Both the position numbers and the translations under genes were made by a program. 64,000 bases of DNA from Aristolochia californica (Eukaryota; Streptophyta; Magnoliopsida; Piperales; Aristolochiaceae): positions 14,269,013 to 14,333,012 of the forward strand of contig JARWKL010000007.1 in NCBI GenBank assembly GCA_029961685.1. Reading direction: 5' to 3'. Within the stretch, counting starts at the first letter, position 1; each line of letters starts with the position of its first letter. Under the pieces are notes generated by a model. That model was not told where the DNA came from, searched no databases, and saw only the letters and a program-made list of their open reading frames with translations. Positions 50,762-63,385 of the stretch are shown piece after piece.

Positions 50762-52106
50762 GGGAAAATAATGGCATGTTTGACTCGGGTAAATATCCCA
50801 CGCCAAGTTCACTTTGAGAATTTAATGAGCGTTTGTTATTCTCTTTAAAATCTTTGCATCCGTAGCTCATATGGATCTTTAACATGTTTCAAACATGCAT
50901 ATCCATTTTTAAAACATGTGTGGACGAAATATCTTTCTTGCAAAATTCCAAGTTATTAGGGTTAAAGTAGTGGAATTTTCGAAAATTGGATAACAATACT
51001 TTTGTGTTCATTTGTATTGGGTGGATAAATTTTCTTTATTTATATTTGTTATTGTTTTAAATTTTTTCCATACATCAACTTTAAAATTTTCATTTTGTTG
51101 TAAGCTTTTTGCCTTGTTTGTTTTCGGGATGAAGGGAGAGCGAAAACTCAAAGTTTTGATTTAAGAAAAAAGTGTACATCTAAAATAGAAAAAGCACAAT
51201 GCGCATTTGTAGGGAGAGATAATTCCAAAGAGTGTCTATAATTTTTAGGGATTGTAAGCTCTTTTTAGATTTTATATCTCAGGTTTTACAATCGTCGCGA
51301 AAAATCGGTGGCAGAGCATTTTTAACTGAGTGTTGAATTGCAATCCATAAGTCATTTCATAAAAAAATATAACCTGTTAAGCATGATAAATCACTTTTCA
51401 TCTATGATTGTTAGATCAAATTTTTGAAAATGGGCAAAATAATGAATTGTTAGACTCGGGTAAATATCCCACCGCACGTTCACTTGAGGATTTAATGAGA
51501 GTTTTTTATTCTCCTGAAAAGCTTTGGATCTATAGGTCATTTAAATCTTTAACATGTTTCTGGCATGCATATCCATTTTTAAAACATGTGCAGAAAATAT
51601 CTCCTTCATGTAAAATTCCAAGATATTAGTTTTGGACTAGTGGAATTGCCCAAACGTGGATAAAAAAACTTTTGTGTTCATTTGTGGTGTGTGAATAAAT
51701 TTTCTCCATTTACTTTTTTTATTGTTTTAAACTTTTTCCGTACATCAACTATGAAATTTTCATTTTGTTGTAATCTATTTGCCTTTTTGGTTTATGGGAT
51801 GACGGGAAAGCGAAAAACTCGAAGTTTTGATTTAAGAAAAATGTGTACATCTAAAACGGAAATGCACAAAGCACATATGTAAAGAGAGATAATTCCAAAG
51901 AGTGTCCATAATTTTTAGGGATTATAAGCACCTTTTCGTTTTTATATCTCAGGTTTTGCAATCGTCGGGAAAAATGTGTTGCGGAGGATTTTTAACTGAA
52001 TGTTGAATTGCAAACCATAAGTCATTTCACACAAAAATATGGCCCTTTACGCATGATAAATCACATTACAATCATCTATGATTAATTATGTCAGCTTTTT
52101 GAAAAT
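50762..52106 (+). repeat. HOR block 28: dimer, A then B/C chimera
   Basis: A starts at 50762. The chimera at 51432 is B at its head and C by about 51560 (TTTCTGGCATGC). With block 27 it forms two consecutive A-B/C dimers with the switch in the same interval, so one may be a duplicate of the other. Confidence 0.87.
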
Positions 52107-55100
52107 GGGCAAAATAATGGCGTGTTTGACTCGGGTAAATATCCCACCGCAACTTCACTTAGGAATTTAATGAGCGTTTGTTATTCTCTTTAAAAGCTTT
52201 GCATCCATAGCTCATTTGCATCTTTAACATGTTTCAAACATGCATATCCATTTTTAAAACATGTGTGGACGAAATCTCTTTCTTGCAAAATTCCAAGCTA
52301 TTAGGGTTAAACTAGTGGAATTTCCCAAAATTGGATAACAAAACTTTTGTGATCATTTGTGTTGGGTGAATAAATTTTCTTTATTTATATTTGTTATTGT
52401 TTTAAATTTTTTCCATACATCAACTATAAAATTTTCATTTTGTTGTAAGTTTTTTGCCTTCTTTGTTTTCGGGATGAAGGGAGAGCAAAAAGTCAAAGTT
52501 TTGATTTAAGAAAAAGGTGTACATCTAAAATGGAAAAGCACAATGCACAATTGTAGGGAGAGATAATTCCAAAGAGTGTCTGTATTTTTTAGGGATTGTA
52601 AGCTCTTTTTAGTTTTTATGACTCAGGTTTTGCAATCGTCGGGAAAAATTGGTTGTAGAGGATTTTTAACTGAGTGTTGAATTGCAATCCATAAGTCATT
52701 TCATACAAAAATATAGCCCGTTACTCATGATAAATCACTTTAAAATCATCTATGATTGTTAGATCAAATTTTTGAAAATGGGCAAAATAATGACTTGTTA
52801 GACTCAGGTACATATCCCACCGCACGTTCACTTGAGAATTTAATGAGCATTTGTTATTCACTTTAAAAGCTTTGGATCCATAGGTCATTTGAATCTTTAA
52901 CTTGTTTCTGGCATGCATGTCCATTTTTAAAACATGTGTAGAAAAAATCTCCTTCATGTAAAATTCCGAGCTTAATTGGGTTGGACTAATGGAATTTCCC
53001 AAACTTGGATAACAAAACTTTTGTGTTCATTTGTGGTGTGTGAATAGATATTTTTTATTTACATTAGTTATTATTATAAATATTTTCCACACATCCCTAT
53101 AAATTTTTTATTTGGTTGTGAACTTTTTTGCCTTTTTTGTTTACGGGATGAAGGGGGAGCGAAAACTCAAAGTTCTGATTTAAGAAAAAAGTGTACATCT
53201 AAAATGGAAATGCACAATGAAAAAATGTAGAGAGAGATAATTTCAAACAGTGTCTGTATGTTTTTGGGATCGTATGCACTTTTTCGTTTTTATATCTAAG
53301 GTTTCGCAATCGTCGGGAAACGGGGGAGGCGAGCAATTTTTAACTGAGTGTTGACTTCAAATCCATAAGTCATTTCTTAAAAAAATATAGCCCGTTACGC
53401 ATGACAAATCACTTTACAATCATCTATGATTGTTAGCACAACTTTTTGAATATGGGCAAAATAATGGCTTGTTTGACTCGAGCAAATATCCCACCGCACG
53501 TTCGCTTGAAAATTTAATGAGCGTTTGTTATTCTCTTTAAAAGCTTTGGATCCATAGGTCATTTGAATCTTTAACATGTTTCTGGCATGCTTATCCATTT
53601 TTAAAACATGTGTTCAAAAAATATCCTTCATGTAAAATTCCAAGATATTAGTTTTGGACAAGTGGAATTTCCCAAAATTTGATAACAAAACTTTTGTGTT
53701 CATTTGTGTTGGGTGAATAAATTTTCTTTATTTATATATTTTATTGTTTTAAATTTTTTCCATACATCAACTATAAAATTGTGATTTTTTTGTAAGCTTT
53801 TTGCCTTGTTTGTTTTCGGGATGAAGGGAGAGCGAAAAGTCAAAGTTTTGATTTAAGAAAAAAGTGTACATCTAAAATGGAAAAGCATAATGCACAATTG
53901 TAGGGAGAGATAATTCCAAAGAGTGTCTGTAATTTTTAGGGATTGTAAGCTGTTTTTAGTTTTTATATCTTAGGTTTTGCAATCGTCGAGAAAAATTGGT
54001 GGCAGAGGATTTTTAACTGAGTGTTGAATTGCAATCCATAAGTCACTTCAAACAAAAATATAGCCTTTGACGCATGATAAATCACTTTACAATCATCTAT
54101 GATTGTTAGATCAAATTTTTGAAAATGGGCAAGATAATGACTTGTTAGACTCAGGTAAATATCCCACCCCACGTTCACTTGAGAATTTAATCAGCATTTT
54201 TTATTCACTTTAAAAGCTTTGGATCCATAGGTCATTTGAATCTTTAACATGTTTCAAGCATGCATATCCATTTTTAAAACATGTGGAGAAAAAATCTCCT
54301 TCATGTAAAATTCCAAGCTTAATAGGGTTGGACTAATGGAATTTCCAAAACTTGGACAACAAAACTTTTGTGTTCATTTGTGGTGTGTGAATAGATATTT
54401 TTTATTTACATTAGTTATTATTTTAAATATTTTCCACACATCAACTATAAATTTTTTATTTTGTTGTGATCTTTTTTGCCTTTTTTGTTTACGGGATGAA
54501 CGGGGGAAGGTAAACTCAAAGTTCTGATTTAAAAAAAAAGTGTACATCTAAAATGGATATGCACAATGCACAAATGTAGAGAGAGATATTTACAAAGAGT
54601 GTCTGTATGTTTTAGGGATCGTATGCACTTTTTTCATTTTTATATCTTAAGTTTTGCAATCGTCAGGAAACGGGGGAGGCGGGGATTTTTAACTGAGTGT
54701 TGACTTCAAATCCATAAGTCATTTCTTACAAAAATATAGCCCGTTACTCATGACAAATCACTTTACAATCATCAATGATTGTTAGCTCAAATTTTTGAAT
54801 ATGGGCAAAATAATGGCTTGTTTGACTCGGGCAAATATCCCACCGCACGTTCACTTGAGAATTTAATGAGCGTTTGTTATTCTCTTTAAAAGCTTTGGAT
54901 CCATAGGTCATTTGAATCTTTAACATATTTCTGGCATGCATATCCATTTTTAAAACATGTGTAGAAAAACTCTCCTTCATGTAAATTTCCAAGATATTAG
55001 TTTTGGACCAGTGGAATTTCCCAAACTTGGATAACAAAACTTTTGTGTTCATTTGTGGTTTGTGAATAAATTTTCTTCATTTTCTTTTTTGATTGTTTTA

Positions 55101-55477
55101 AAATTTTTCCGTACACCAACTATGAAAATTTCATTTTACTGTGATCTATTTGCCTTTTTTGTTTACGGGATGAAGGGAGAGCGAAAAACTCGAAGTTTTG
55201 ATTTAAGAAAAATGTGTACATCTAAAATGGAAATGCACAATGCACATATGTAGGGAGAGATAATTCCAAAGAGTGTCTGTAATTTTTAGGGATTGTAAGC
55301 ACCTTTTCGTTTTTATATCTCAGGTTTTGCAATCGTCGGGAAAAATGGGTTGCGGAGGATTTTTAACTGAGTGTTGAATTGCAATCCATAAGTCATTTCA
55401 TACAAAAATATAGCCCATTACGCATGATAAATCACATTACAATCATCTATGATTAATTATGTCTGCTTTTTTAAAAT
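52107..55477 (+). repeat. HOR block 29: pentamer A, B, C/A, B, C
   Basis: Monomers start at 52107 (A), 52780 (B), 53454 (C head, A body), 54127 (B) and 54803 (C). The C-to-A switch lies at 53660-53705, just after GATATTAGTTTTGGAC. Two trimers have fused with loss of one monomer. The B at 54127 is nearly a duplicate of the B at 48038. Confidence 0.87.
54129..54644 (+). repeat. Near-identical B segment, copy 2
   Basis: Partner of 48040-48555 at an offset of 6,089 bases, about three HOR lengths. Similarity falls abruptly on both sides. Confidence 0.85.
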
Positions 55478-57497
55478 GGACAAAATAATGGCTTGTTTGA
55501 CTCGGGTAAATATCCCACGCCAAGTTCACTTGAGAATTTAATGACTGTTTGTTATTCTCGTTAAAAGCTTTGAATCCATAGCTCATTTGCATCTTTAACA
55601 TGTTTCAAACATGCATATCCATTTTTAAAACATGTGTGGACGAAATCTCTTTCTTGCAAAATTCCAAGCTATTAGGGTAAAACTAGTGGAATTTCCCAAA
55701 ATTGGATAACAAATCTTTTGTGTTCATTTGTGTTGGGTGAATAAATTTTATTTATTTATATTTGTTATTGTTATAAATTTTTTCCATACATCAACAATTA
55801 AATTTTCATTTTTTTGTAAGATTTTTGCCTTTTTTTTTCGGGATGAAGGGAGAGCAAAAAGTCAAAGTTTTGATTTAAGAAAAAAGTGTAAATCTAAAAT
55901 TGAAAATCACAATGCACAATTATAGGGAGAGATAATTCCAATGAGTTTCTGTAACTTTTAGGGATTTTAAGCTCTTTTTAGTTTTTATATCTAAAGTTTT
56001 GCAATCGTCGGGAAAAATTGGTGGCAGAGGATTTTTAACTGAGTGTTGAATTACAATCCATAAGTCATTTCATACAAAAATATAGCCCGTTACGCATGAT
56101 AAATCACTTTGCAATCATCTATGATTGTTAGATATATTTTTGAAAATGGGCAAAATAATGACTTGTTACACTCGGGTAAATATCCCACCACACGTTCACT
56201 AGAGAAATTAATGAGTATTTGTTATTCTCTTTAAAATCTTTGGATCCATAGGTCATTTGAATCTTTAACATGTCTCAAGCATGCATATCCATTTTTGAAA
56301 CATGTGTAGAAAAAATTTCCTTCATGTAAAATTCCAAGCTTAATAGGGTTGGACTATTGGAATTTCCCAAACTTGGATAACAAAACTTTTTGTGTTCATT
56401 TGTGGTGTGTGAATAGATATTTTTTATTTACTTTAGTTATTATTTTAAATATTTTCCACACATCAACTATAAAAATTTTATTTTGTTGTGATCCTTTTTG
56501 CCTTTTTTGTTTACGAGATGAAGGGGGAGCGAAAACACAAAGTTCTGATTTAAGAAAAAAGTGTACATCTAAAATGGAAATGCACAATGCACAAACGTAG
56601 AGAGAGCTATTTCCAAAGAGTGTCTGTATCTTTTAGGGATCGTTTGCACTTTTTCGTTTTTATATCTAAGGTTTTGCAATCGTCGGGAAATGGGCAGGCT
56701 GGCGATTTTTAACTCAATGTTGACTTCAAATCCATAAGTAATTTCTTAAAAAAATATAGACCGTTACGCATGACAAATCACTTTACAATCATCTATGATT
56801 GTTAGCTCAACTTTTTAAATATGGGCAAAATAATGGCTTGTTTGACTAGGGCAAATATCCCACCGCACGTTCACTTGAGAATTTAATGAGCGTTTGTTAT
56901 TCTCTTTAAAAGCTTTGGATCCATAGGTCATTTGAATCTTTAACATGTTTCTGGCATACATATCCATTTTAAAAACTTGTGTTGAAAAAATCTCCTTGAT
57001 GTAAAATTCATAGATATTAGTTTTGGACTAGTGGAATTTCCCAAAATTGGATAACAAAACTTTTTTGTTCATTTGTGGTGTGTAAATAAATTTTCTTCAT
57101 TTACTTTTTTTTTTGTTTTAAACTTTTTCCGTACAACAACTATGAAATTTTCATTTTGCTATGATCTGTTTGCCTTTTTTGTTTACGGGATGAAGGGAGA
57201 GCGAAAAACTCGAAGTTTTGATTTAAGAAAAATGTGTACATCTAAAACAGAAATGCACAATGCACATATGTAGAGAGAGATAATTCCAAAGAGTGTCTGT
57301 AATTCTTAGGGATTGTAAGCACATTTTCGTTTTTATATCTCAGGTTTTGCAATCATTGGGAAAAATGGGTTATGGAGGATTTTCTAATGAGTGTTGAAAT
57401 GCAATCCATAAGTCATTTCATACAAAAATATAGTCCATTACGCATGATAAATCACATTACAATCATCAATGATTAATTATGTCAGCTTTTTGCAAAT
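55478..57497 (+). repeat. HOR block 30: A-B-C
   Basis: Monomers start at 55478 (A), 56148 (B) and 56823 (C). The C monomer begins the recent 2.02 kb tandem duplication. Confidence 0.9.
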
Positions 57498-58844
57498 GGG
57501 CAAAATAATGGAATGTATGACTCAGGTAAATATCCCACGCCAAGTTCACTTGAGAATTTAATGAGCATTTGTTATTCTCTTTAAAAGCTTTGCATCCATA
57601 GCTGATTTGCATCTTTAACATGTTTCAAACATGCATATCCATTTTTAAAACATGTGTGGATGAAATCTCTTTCTTGCAAAATTCCAAGCTATTAGAGTTA
57701 AACTAGTGGAATTTCCCAAAATTGGATAAAAAAACTTTTGTGTTCATTTGTGTTGGGTGAATAAATTTTCTTTATTTATATTTGTTATTGTTTTAAATTT
57801 TTTCCATACGTCAACAATAAAATTTTCATTTTTTTTTGTAAGCTTTTTGCGTTGTTTGTTTTCGGGATGAAAGGAGCGCGAAAAGTCAAAGTTTTTATTT
57901 AAGAAAAAAGTGTACATCTAAAATGGAAAAGCACAATGCACAATTTTATGGAGAGATAATTCCAAAGTGTCTATAATTTTTAGGGATTGTAAGCTCTTTT
58001 TAGTTTTTATATCTCAAGTTTCGCAATCGTCGGGAAAAATTGGAGGCAGAGGATTTTTAACTGAGTGTTGAATTGCAATCCATAAGTCATTTCATACAAA
58101 AATATAGCCCGTTACGCATGATAAATTACTTTACAATCATCTATATTTAATTATGTCAGCTTTTTGCAAATGGGCAAAATAATGGCATGGTTGACTCGGG
58201 TAAATATCCCACCGCAAGTTCACTTGAGAATTTAATGAGCGTTTGTTATTCTCTTTAAAAGCTTTGGATCCATAGGTCATTTGAATCTTTAACATGTTTC
58301 AAGCATGCATATCCATTTTTAAAACATGTGTAGAAAAAATCTCCTTCTTGTAAAATTCCAAGCATAATAGGGTGACTAATGGAATTTCCGAAACATGGAT
58401 AACAAAACTTTTGTGTTCATTTGTGGTGTATGAATGGATATTTTTTATTTACCTTAGTTATTATTTTAAATATTTTCCACACATCAACTATAAAATTTTT
58501 ATTTTGTTGTGATTTTTTTTGCCTTTTTTGTTTATGGGATGAAGGGGGAGCGAAAACTCAAAGTTTTGATTTAAGAAAAAAGTGTACAACTAAAATGGAA
58601 ATGCACAATGCACAAATGTAGAGAGAGATATTTCCAAAGAGTGTCTGTATGTTTTAAGGATCGTATGCACGTTTTTGTTTTTATATCTAAGGTTTTGCAA
58701 TCGTCGGGAAACGGGGGAGGCGAGCGATTTTTAACTGAGTGTTGACTTCAAATCCATAAGTCATTTCTTAAAAAAAAATAGCCCGTTACGCATGACAAAT
58801 CACTTTACAATCATCTATGATTGTTAACTCAACTTTTTGAATCT
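56823..58844 (+). repeat. Recent tandem duplication of one HOR, copy 1
   Basis: C-A-A/B unit of 2,022 bp matched almost base for base by 58845-60843. By eye I found about eight substitutions and one 23-bp deletion between the copies. Confidence 0.88.
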
Positions 58845-59519
58845 GGGCAAAATAATGGCTTGTTTGACTAGGGCAAATATCCCACCGCACGTTCACTTGA
58901 GAATTTAATGAGCGTTTGTTATTCTCTTTAAAAGCTTTGGATCCATAGGTCATTTGAATCTTTAACATGTTTCTGGCATACATATCCATTTTAAAAACAT
59001 GTGTTGAAAAAATCTCCTTGATGTAAAATTCATAGATATTAGTTTTGGACTAGTGGAATTTCCCAAAATTGGATAACAAAACTTTTTTGTTCATTTGTGG
59101 TGTGTAAATAAATTTTCTTCATTTACTTTTTTTTTTGTTTTAAACTTTTTCCGTACAACAACTATGAAATTTTCATTTTGCTATGATCTGTTTGCCTTTT
59201 TTGTTTACGGGATGAAGGGAGAGCGAAAAACTCGAAGTTTTGATTTAAGAAAAATGTGTACATCTAAAACAGAAATGCACAATGCACATATGTAGAGAGA
59301 GATAATTCCAAAGAGTGTCTGTAATTCTTAGGGATTGTAAGCACATTTTCGTTTTTATATCTCAGGTTTTGCAATCATTGGGAAAAATGGGTTATGGAGG
59401 ATTTTTTAATGAGTGTTGAAATGCAATCCATAAGTCATTTCATACAAAAATATAGTCCATTACGCATGATAAATCACATTACAATCATCAATGATTAATT
59501 ATGTCAGCTTTTTGCAAAT
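57498..59519 (+). repeat. HOR block 31: A, A/B, C
   Basis: Monomers start at 57498 (A), 58172 (A head, B from 58225-58265) and 58845 (C). The A tail runs directly into an A head through ATCATCTATATTTAATTATG at 58137-58156, so the middle monomer begins as A. Trimer length is kept at 2,022 bp. Confidence 0.88.
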
Positions 59520-60843
59520 GGGCAAAATAATGGAATGTTTGACTCAGGTAAATATCCCACGCCAAGTTCACTTGAGAATTTAATGAGCATTTGTTATTCT
59601 CTTTAAAAGCTTTGCATCCATAGCTGATTTGCATCTTTAACATGTTTCAAACATGCATATCCATTTTTAAAACATGTGTGGATGAAATCTCTTTCTTGCA
59701 AAATTCCAAGCTATTAGAGTTAAACTAGTGGAATTTCCCAAAATTGGATAAAAAAACTTTTGTGTTCATTTGTGTTGGGTGAATAAATTTTCTTTATTTA
59801 TATTTGTTATTGTTTTAAATTTTTTCCATACGTCAACAATAAAATTTTCATTTTTTTTTGTAAGCTTTTTGCGTTGTTTGTTTTCGGGATGAAAGGAGCG
59901 CGAAAAGTCAAAGTTTTTATTTAAGAAAAAAGTGTACATCTAAAATGGAAAAGCACAATGCACAATTTTATGGAGAGATAATTCCAAAGTGTCTATAATT
60001 TTTAGGGATTGTAAGCTCTTTTTAGTTTTTATATCTCAGGTTTCGCAATCGTCGGGAAAAATTGGAGGCAGAGGATTTTTAACTGAGTGTTGAATTGCAA
60101 TCCATAAGTCATTTCATACAAAAATATAGCCCGTTACGCATGATAAATTACTTTACAATCATCTATATTTAATTATGTCAGCTTTTTGCAAATGGGCAAA
60201 ATAATGGCATGGTTGACTCGGGTAAATATCCCACCACACGTTCACTTGAGAATTTAATGAGCGTTTGTTATTCTCTGTAAAAGCTTTGGATCCATAGGTC
60301 ATTTGAATCTTTAACATGTTTCAAGCATGCATATCCATTTTTAAAACATGTGTAGAAAAAATCTCCTTCTTGTAAAATTCCAAGCATAATAGGGTGACTA
60401 ATGGAATTTCCGAAACATGGATAACAAAACTTTTGTGTTCATTTGTGGTGTATGAATGGATATTTTTTATTTACCTTAGTTATTATTTTAAATATTTTCC
60501 ACACATCAACTATAAAATTTTTATTTTGTTGTGATTTTTTTTGCCTTTTTTGTTTATGGGATGAAGGGGGAGCGAAAACTCAAAGTTTTGATTTAAGAAA
60601 AAAGTGTACAACTAAAATGGAAATGCACAATGCACAAATGTAGAGAGAGATATTTCCAAAGAGTGTCTGTTTTTTGTTTTTATATCTAAGGTTTTGCAAT
60701 CGTCGGGAAACGGGGGAGGCGAGCGATTTTTAACTGAGTGTTGACTTCAAATCCATAAGTCATTTCTTAAAAAAAAATAGCCCGTTACGCATGACAAATC
60801 ACTTTACAATCATCTATGATTGTTAACTCAACTTTTTGAATCT
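58845..60843 (+). repeat. Recent tandem duplication of one HOR, copy 2
   Basis: Same order and private variants as copy 1, such as TTCATAGATATTAG, ATTCTTAGGG, GATGAAAGGAGCGCG and CAATTTTATGGAGAG. The 23-bp loss near 60669 is private to this copy. Confidence 0.88.
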
Positions 60844-61517
60844 GGGCAAAATAATGGCTTGTTTGACTCGTGCAAATATCCCACCACACGTTCACTTGAG
60901 AATTTAATGAGCGTTTGTTATTCTCTTTAAAAGCTTTGGATCCATAGGTGATTTGAATCTTTAACATGTTTCAAACATGCATATCCATTTTTAAAACATG
61001 TGTAGAAAAAATCTCCTTCTTGCAAATTCCAAGATATTAGTTTTGGACTAGTGGAATTTCCCAAAATTGGATAACAAAAGTTTTGTGTTCATTTGTGGTG
61101 TGTGAATAAATTTTCTTCATTTAATTTTTTTATTGTTTTAAACTTTTTCCGTACATCAACTATGAAATTTTCATTTTGCTGTGATCTATTTGCCTTTTTT
61201 GTTTACATGATGAAGGGAGAGCGAAAAACTCAAAGTTATGATTTTAAAAAAATGTGTATAATTCAAACGGAAATGCACAATGCACATATGTAGAGAGAGA
61301 TAATTCCAATGAGTATCTATAATTTTTAGGGATTGTAAGCACCTTTTCTTTTTTATATCTCAGGTTTTGCAATCGTCGGGAAAAATGGGTTGCGGAGGAT
61401 TTTTAACTGGGTGTTGAATTGCAATCCGTAAGTGATTTAATACAAAAATATAGCCCGTTATGCATGATAAATCACATTACAATCATCTATTACTAATTAT
61501 GTCAGCTTTTTGCAAAT
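59520..61517 (+). repeat. HOR block 32: A, A/B, C
   Basis: Monomers start at 59520 (A), 60194 (A head, B body) and 60844 (C). Near-identical to block 31 up to about 60.84 kb, except for a 23-bp loss near 60669 that makes the middle monomer 650 bp. Confidence 0.88.
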
Positions 61518-63385
61518 GCGCAAAATAATGGCATGTTTGACTCGGGTAAATATCCCACCGCAAGTTCACTTGAGAATTTAATGAGCGCCTGTTATTCTCT
61601 TTAAAAGCTTTGCATCCATAGCTCATTTGCTTCTTTAACATGTTTCAAACATGCATATCCATTTTTACCATACATCAACTATAAAATTTTCATTTTGTTG
61701 TAAGCTTTTTCCCTTCTTTGTTTTCGGGATGAAGGGAGAGCGAAAAGTCAAAGTTTTGATTTAAGAAAAGAGTGTACATCTAAAATGGAAAACCAAAATG
61801 CACAATTATAGGGCGAGATAATTCCAATGAGTGTCTGTAATTTTTAGGGATTGTAAGCTCTTTTTAGTTTTTATATCTCTGGTTTAGCAATCGTGAGGAA
61901 AAATTGGTGGTAGACGAATTTTAACTCAGTGTTGAATTGCAATCCATAAGTCTTTTCATACAAAAATATAGCCCGTTACGCATGATAAATCACTTTACAA
62001 TCATCTATGATTGTTAGAACAAATTTTTGAAAATGGGCAAAATAATGACTTGTTAGACTCGGGTAAATATCCTACCGCACGTTCACTTGAGAATTTAATG
62101 AGCGTTTATTATTCTCTTTAAAAGCTTAGGATCCATAGGTCATTTGAATCTTCAACATGTTTCAAGCATGCATATCCATTTTTAAAACATGTGTAGAAAG
62201 AATCCCCTTCATGTAAAATTCCAAGCTTAATAGGGTTGGACTAATGGAATTTCCCAAACTTGGATAACAAAACTTTTGTGTTCATTTGTGGTGTGTGTAT
62301 AGATATTTTTTATTTACATTAGTTATTATTTTAAATATTTTCCACACATCAACTATAAATTTTTTATTTTGTTGTGATCCTTTTTGCCTTTTTTGTTTAC
62401 GGGATGAAGGGGGAGCGAAAACTCAAAGTTCTGATTTAAGAAAAAAGTGTACATCTAAAATGGAAATGCACAATGCACAAATGTAGAGAGAGATATTTCC
62501 AAAGAGTGTCGGTATGTTTTAAGGATCGTATACACGTTTTTGTTTTTATATCTAAGGTTTTGCAATCGTCGGGAAACGGGGAGGCGAGCGATTTTTAACT
62601 GAGTGTTGACTTCAAATCCATAAGTCATTTCTTACAAAAAAAAATAGCCCGTTATGCATGACAAATCACTTTACAATCATCTATGATTGTTAGCTCAACT
62701 TTTTGAATCTGGGCAAAATAATGGCTTGTTTGACTCGTGCAAATATCCCACCAAACGTTCACTTGAGAATTTAATGAGCGTTTGTTATTCTCTTCAAAAG
62801 CTTTGGATCCATAGGTCATTTGAATCTTTAACATGTTTCAAACATGCATATCCATTTTTAAAACATGTGTAGAAAAAATCTCCTTCTTACAAAATTCCAA
62901 GATATTAGTTTTGGACTAGTGGAATTTCCCAAACTTGGATAACAAAAGTTTTGTGTTCATTTGTGGTGTGTGAATAAATTTTCTTCATTTAATTTTTTAA
63001 TTCTTTTAAACTTTTTCCGTACATCAACTATGAAATTTTCATTTTGCTGTGATCTATTTGCCTTTTTTGTTTACATGATGAAGGGAGAGCGAAAAACTCA
63101 AAGTTTTGATTTTAAAAAAATGTGTACAATTCAAACGGAAATGCACAATGCACATATGTAGAGAGAGATAATTACAATGAGTGTCTGTGATTTTTAGGGA
63201 TTGTAAGCACCTTTTCTTTTTTATATCTCAGGTTTAGCAATCGTCGGGAAAAATGGGTTGCGGAGGATTTTTAACTGGGTGTTGAATTGCAATCCGTAAG
63301 TCATTTAATACAAAAATATAGCCCGTTACGCATGATAAATCACATTACAATCATCTATTACTAATTATGTCAGCTTTTTGCAAAT
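61518..63385 (+). repeat. HOR block 33: short A, B, C (1.87 kb variant HOR)
   Basis: Monomers start at 61518 (A, 517 bp), 62035 (B) and 62711 (C). A lost about 157 bp at 61666-61670, where CATATCCATTTTTA joins CCATACATCAAC. The anchor is the variant AAATGCGCAAAATAATGG. Confidence 0.88.

Noticed and set aside
56823..60843. Assembly duplication rather than a real tandem duplication
   Set aside because: The copies differ at several positions and by a 23-bp deletion, and each has its own flanking monomers, so two real copies are more likely. Reads would be needed to be certain.
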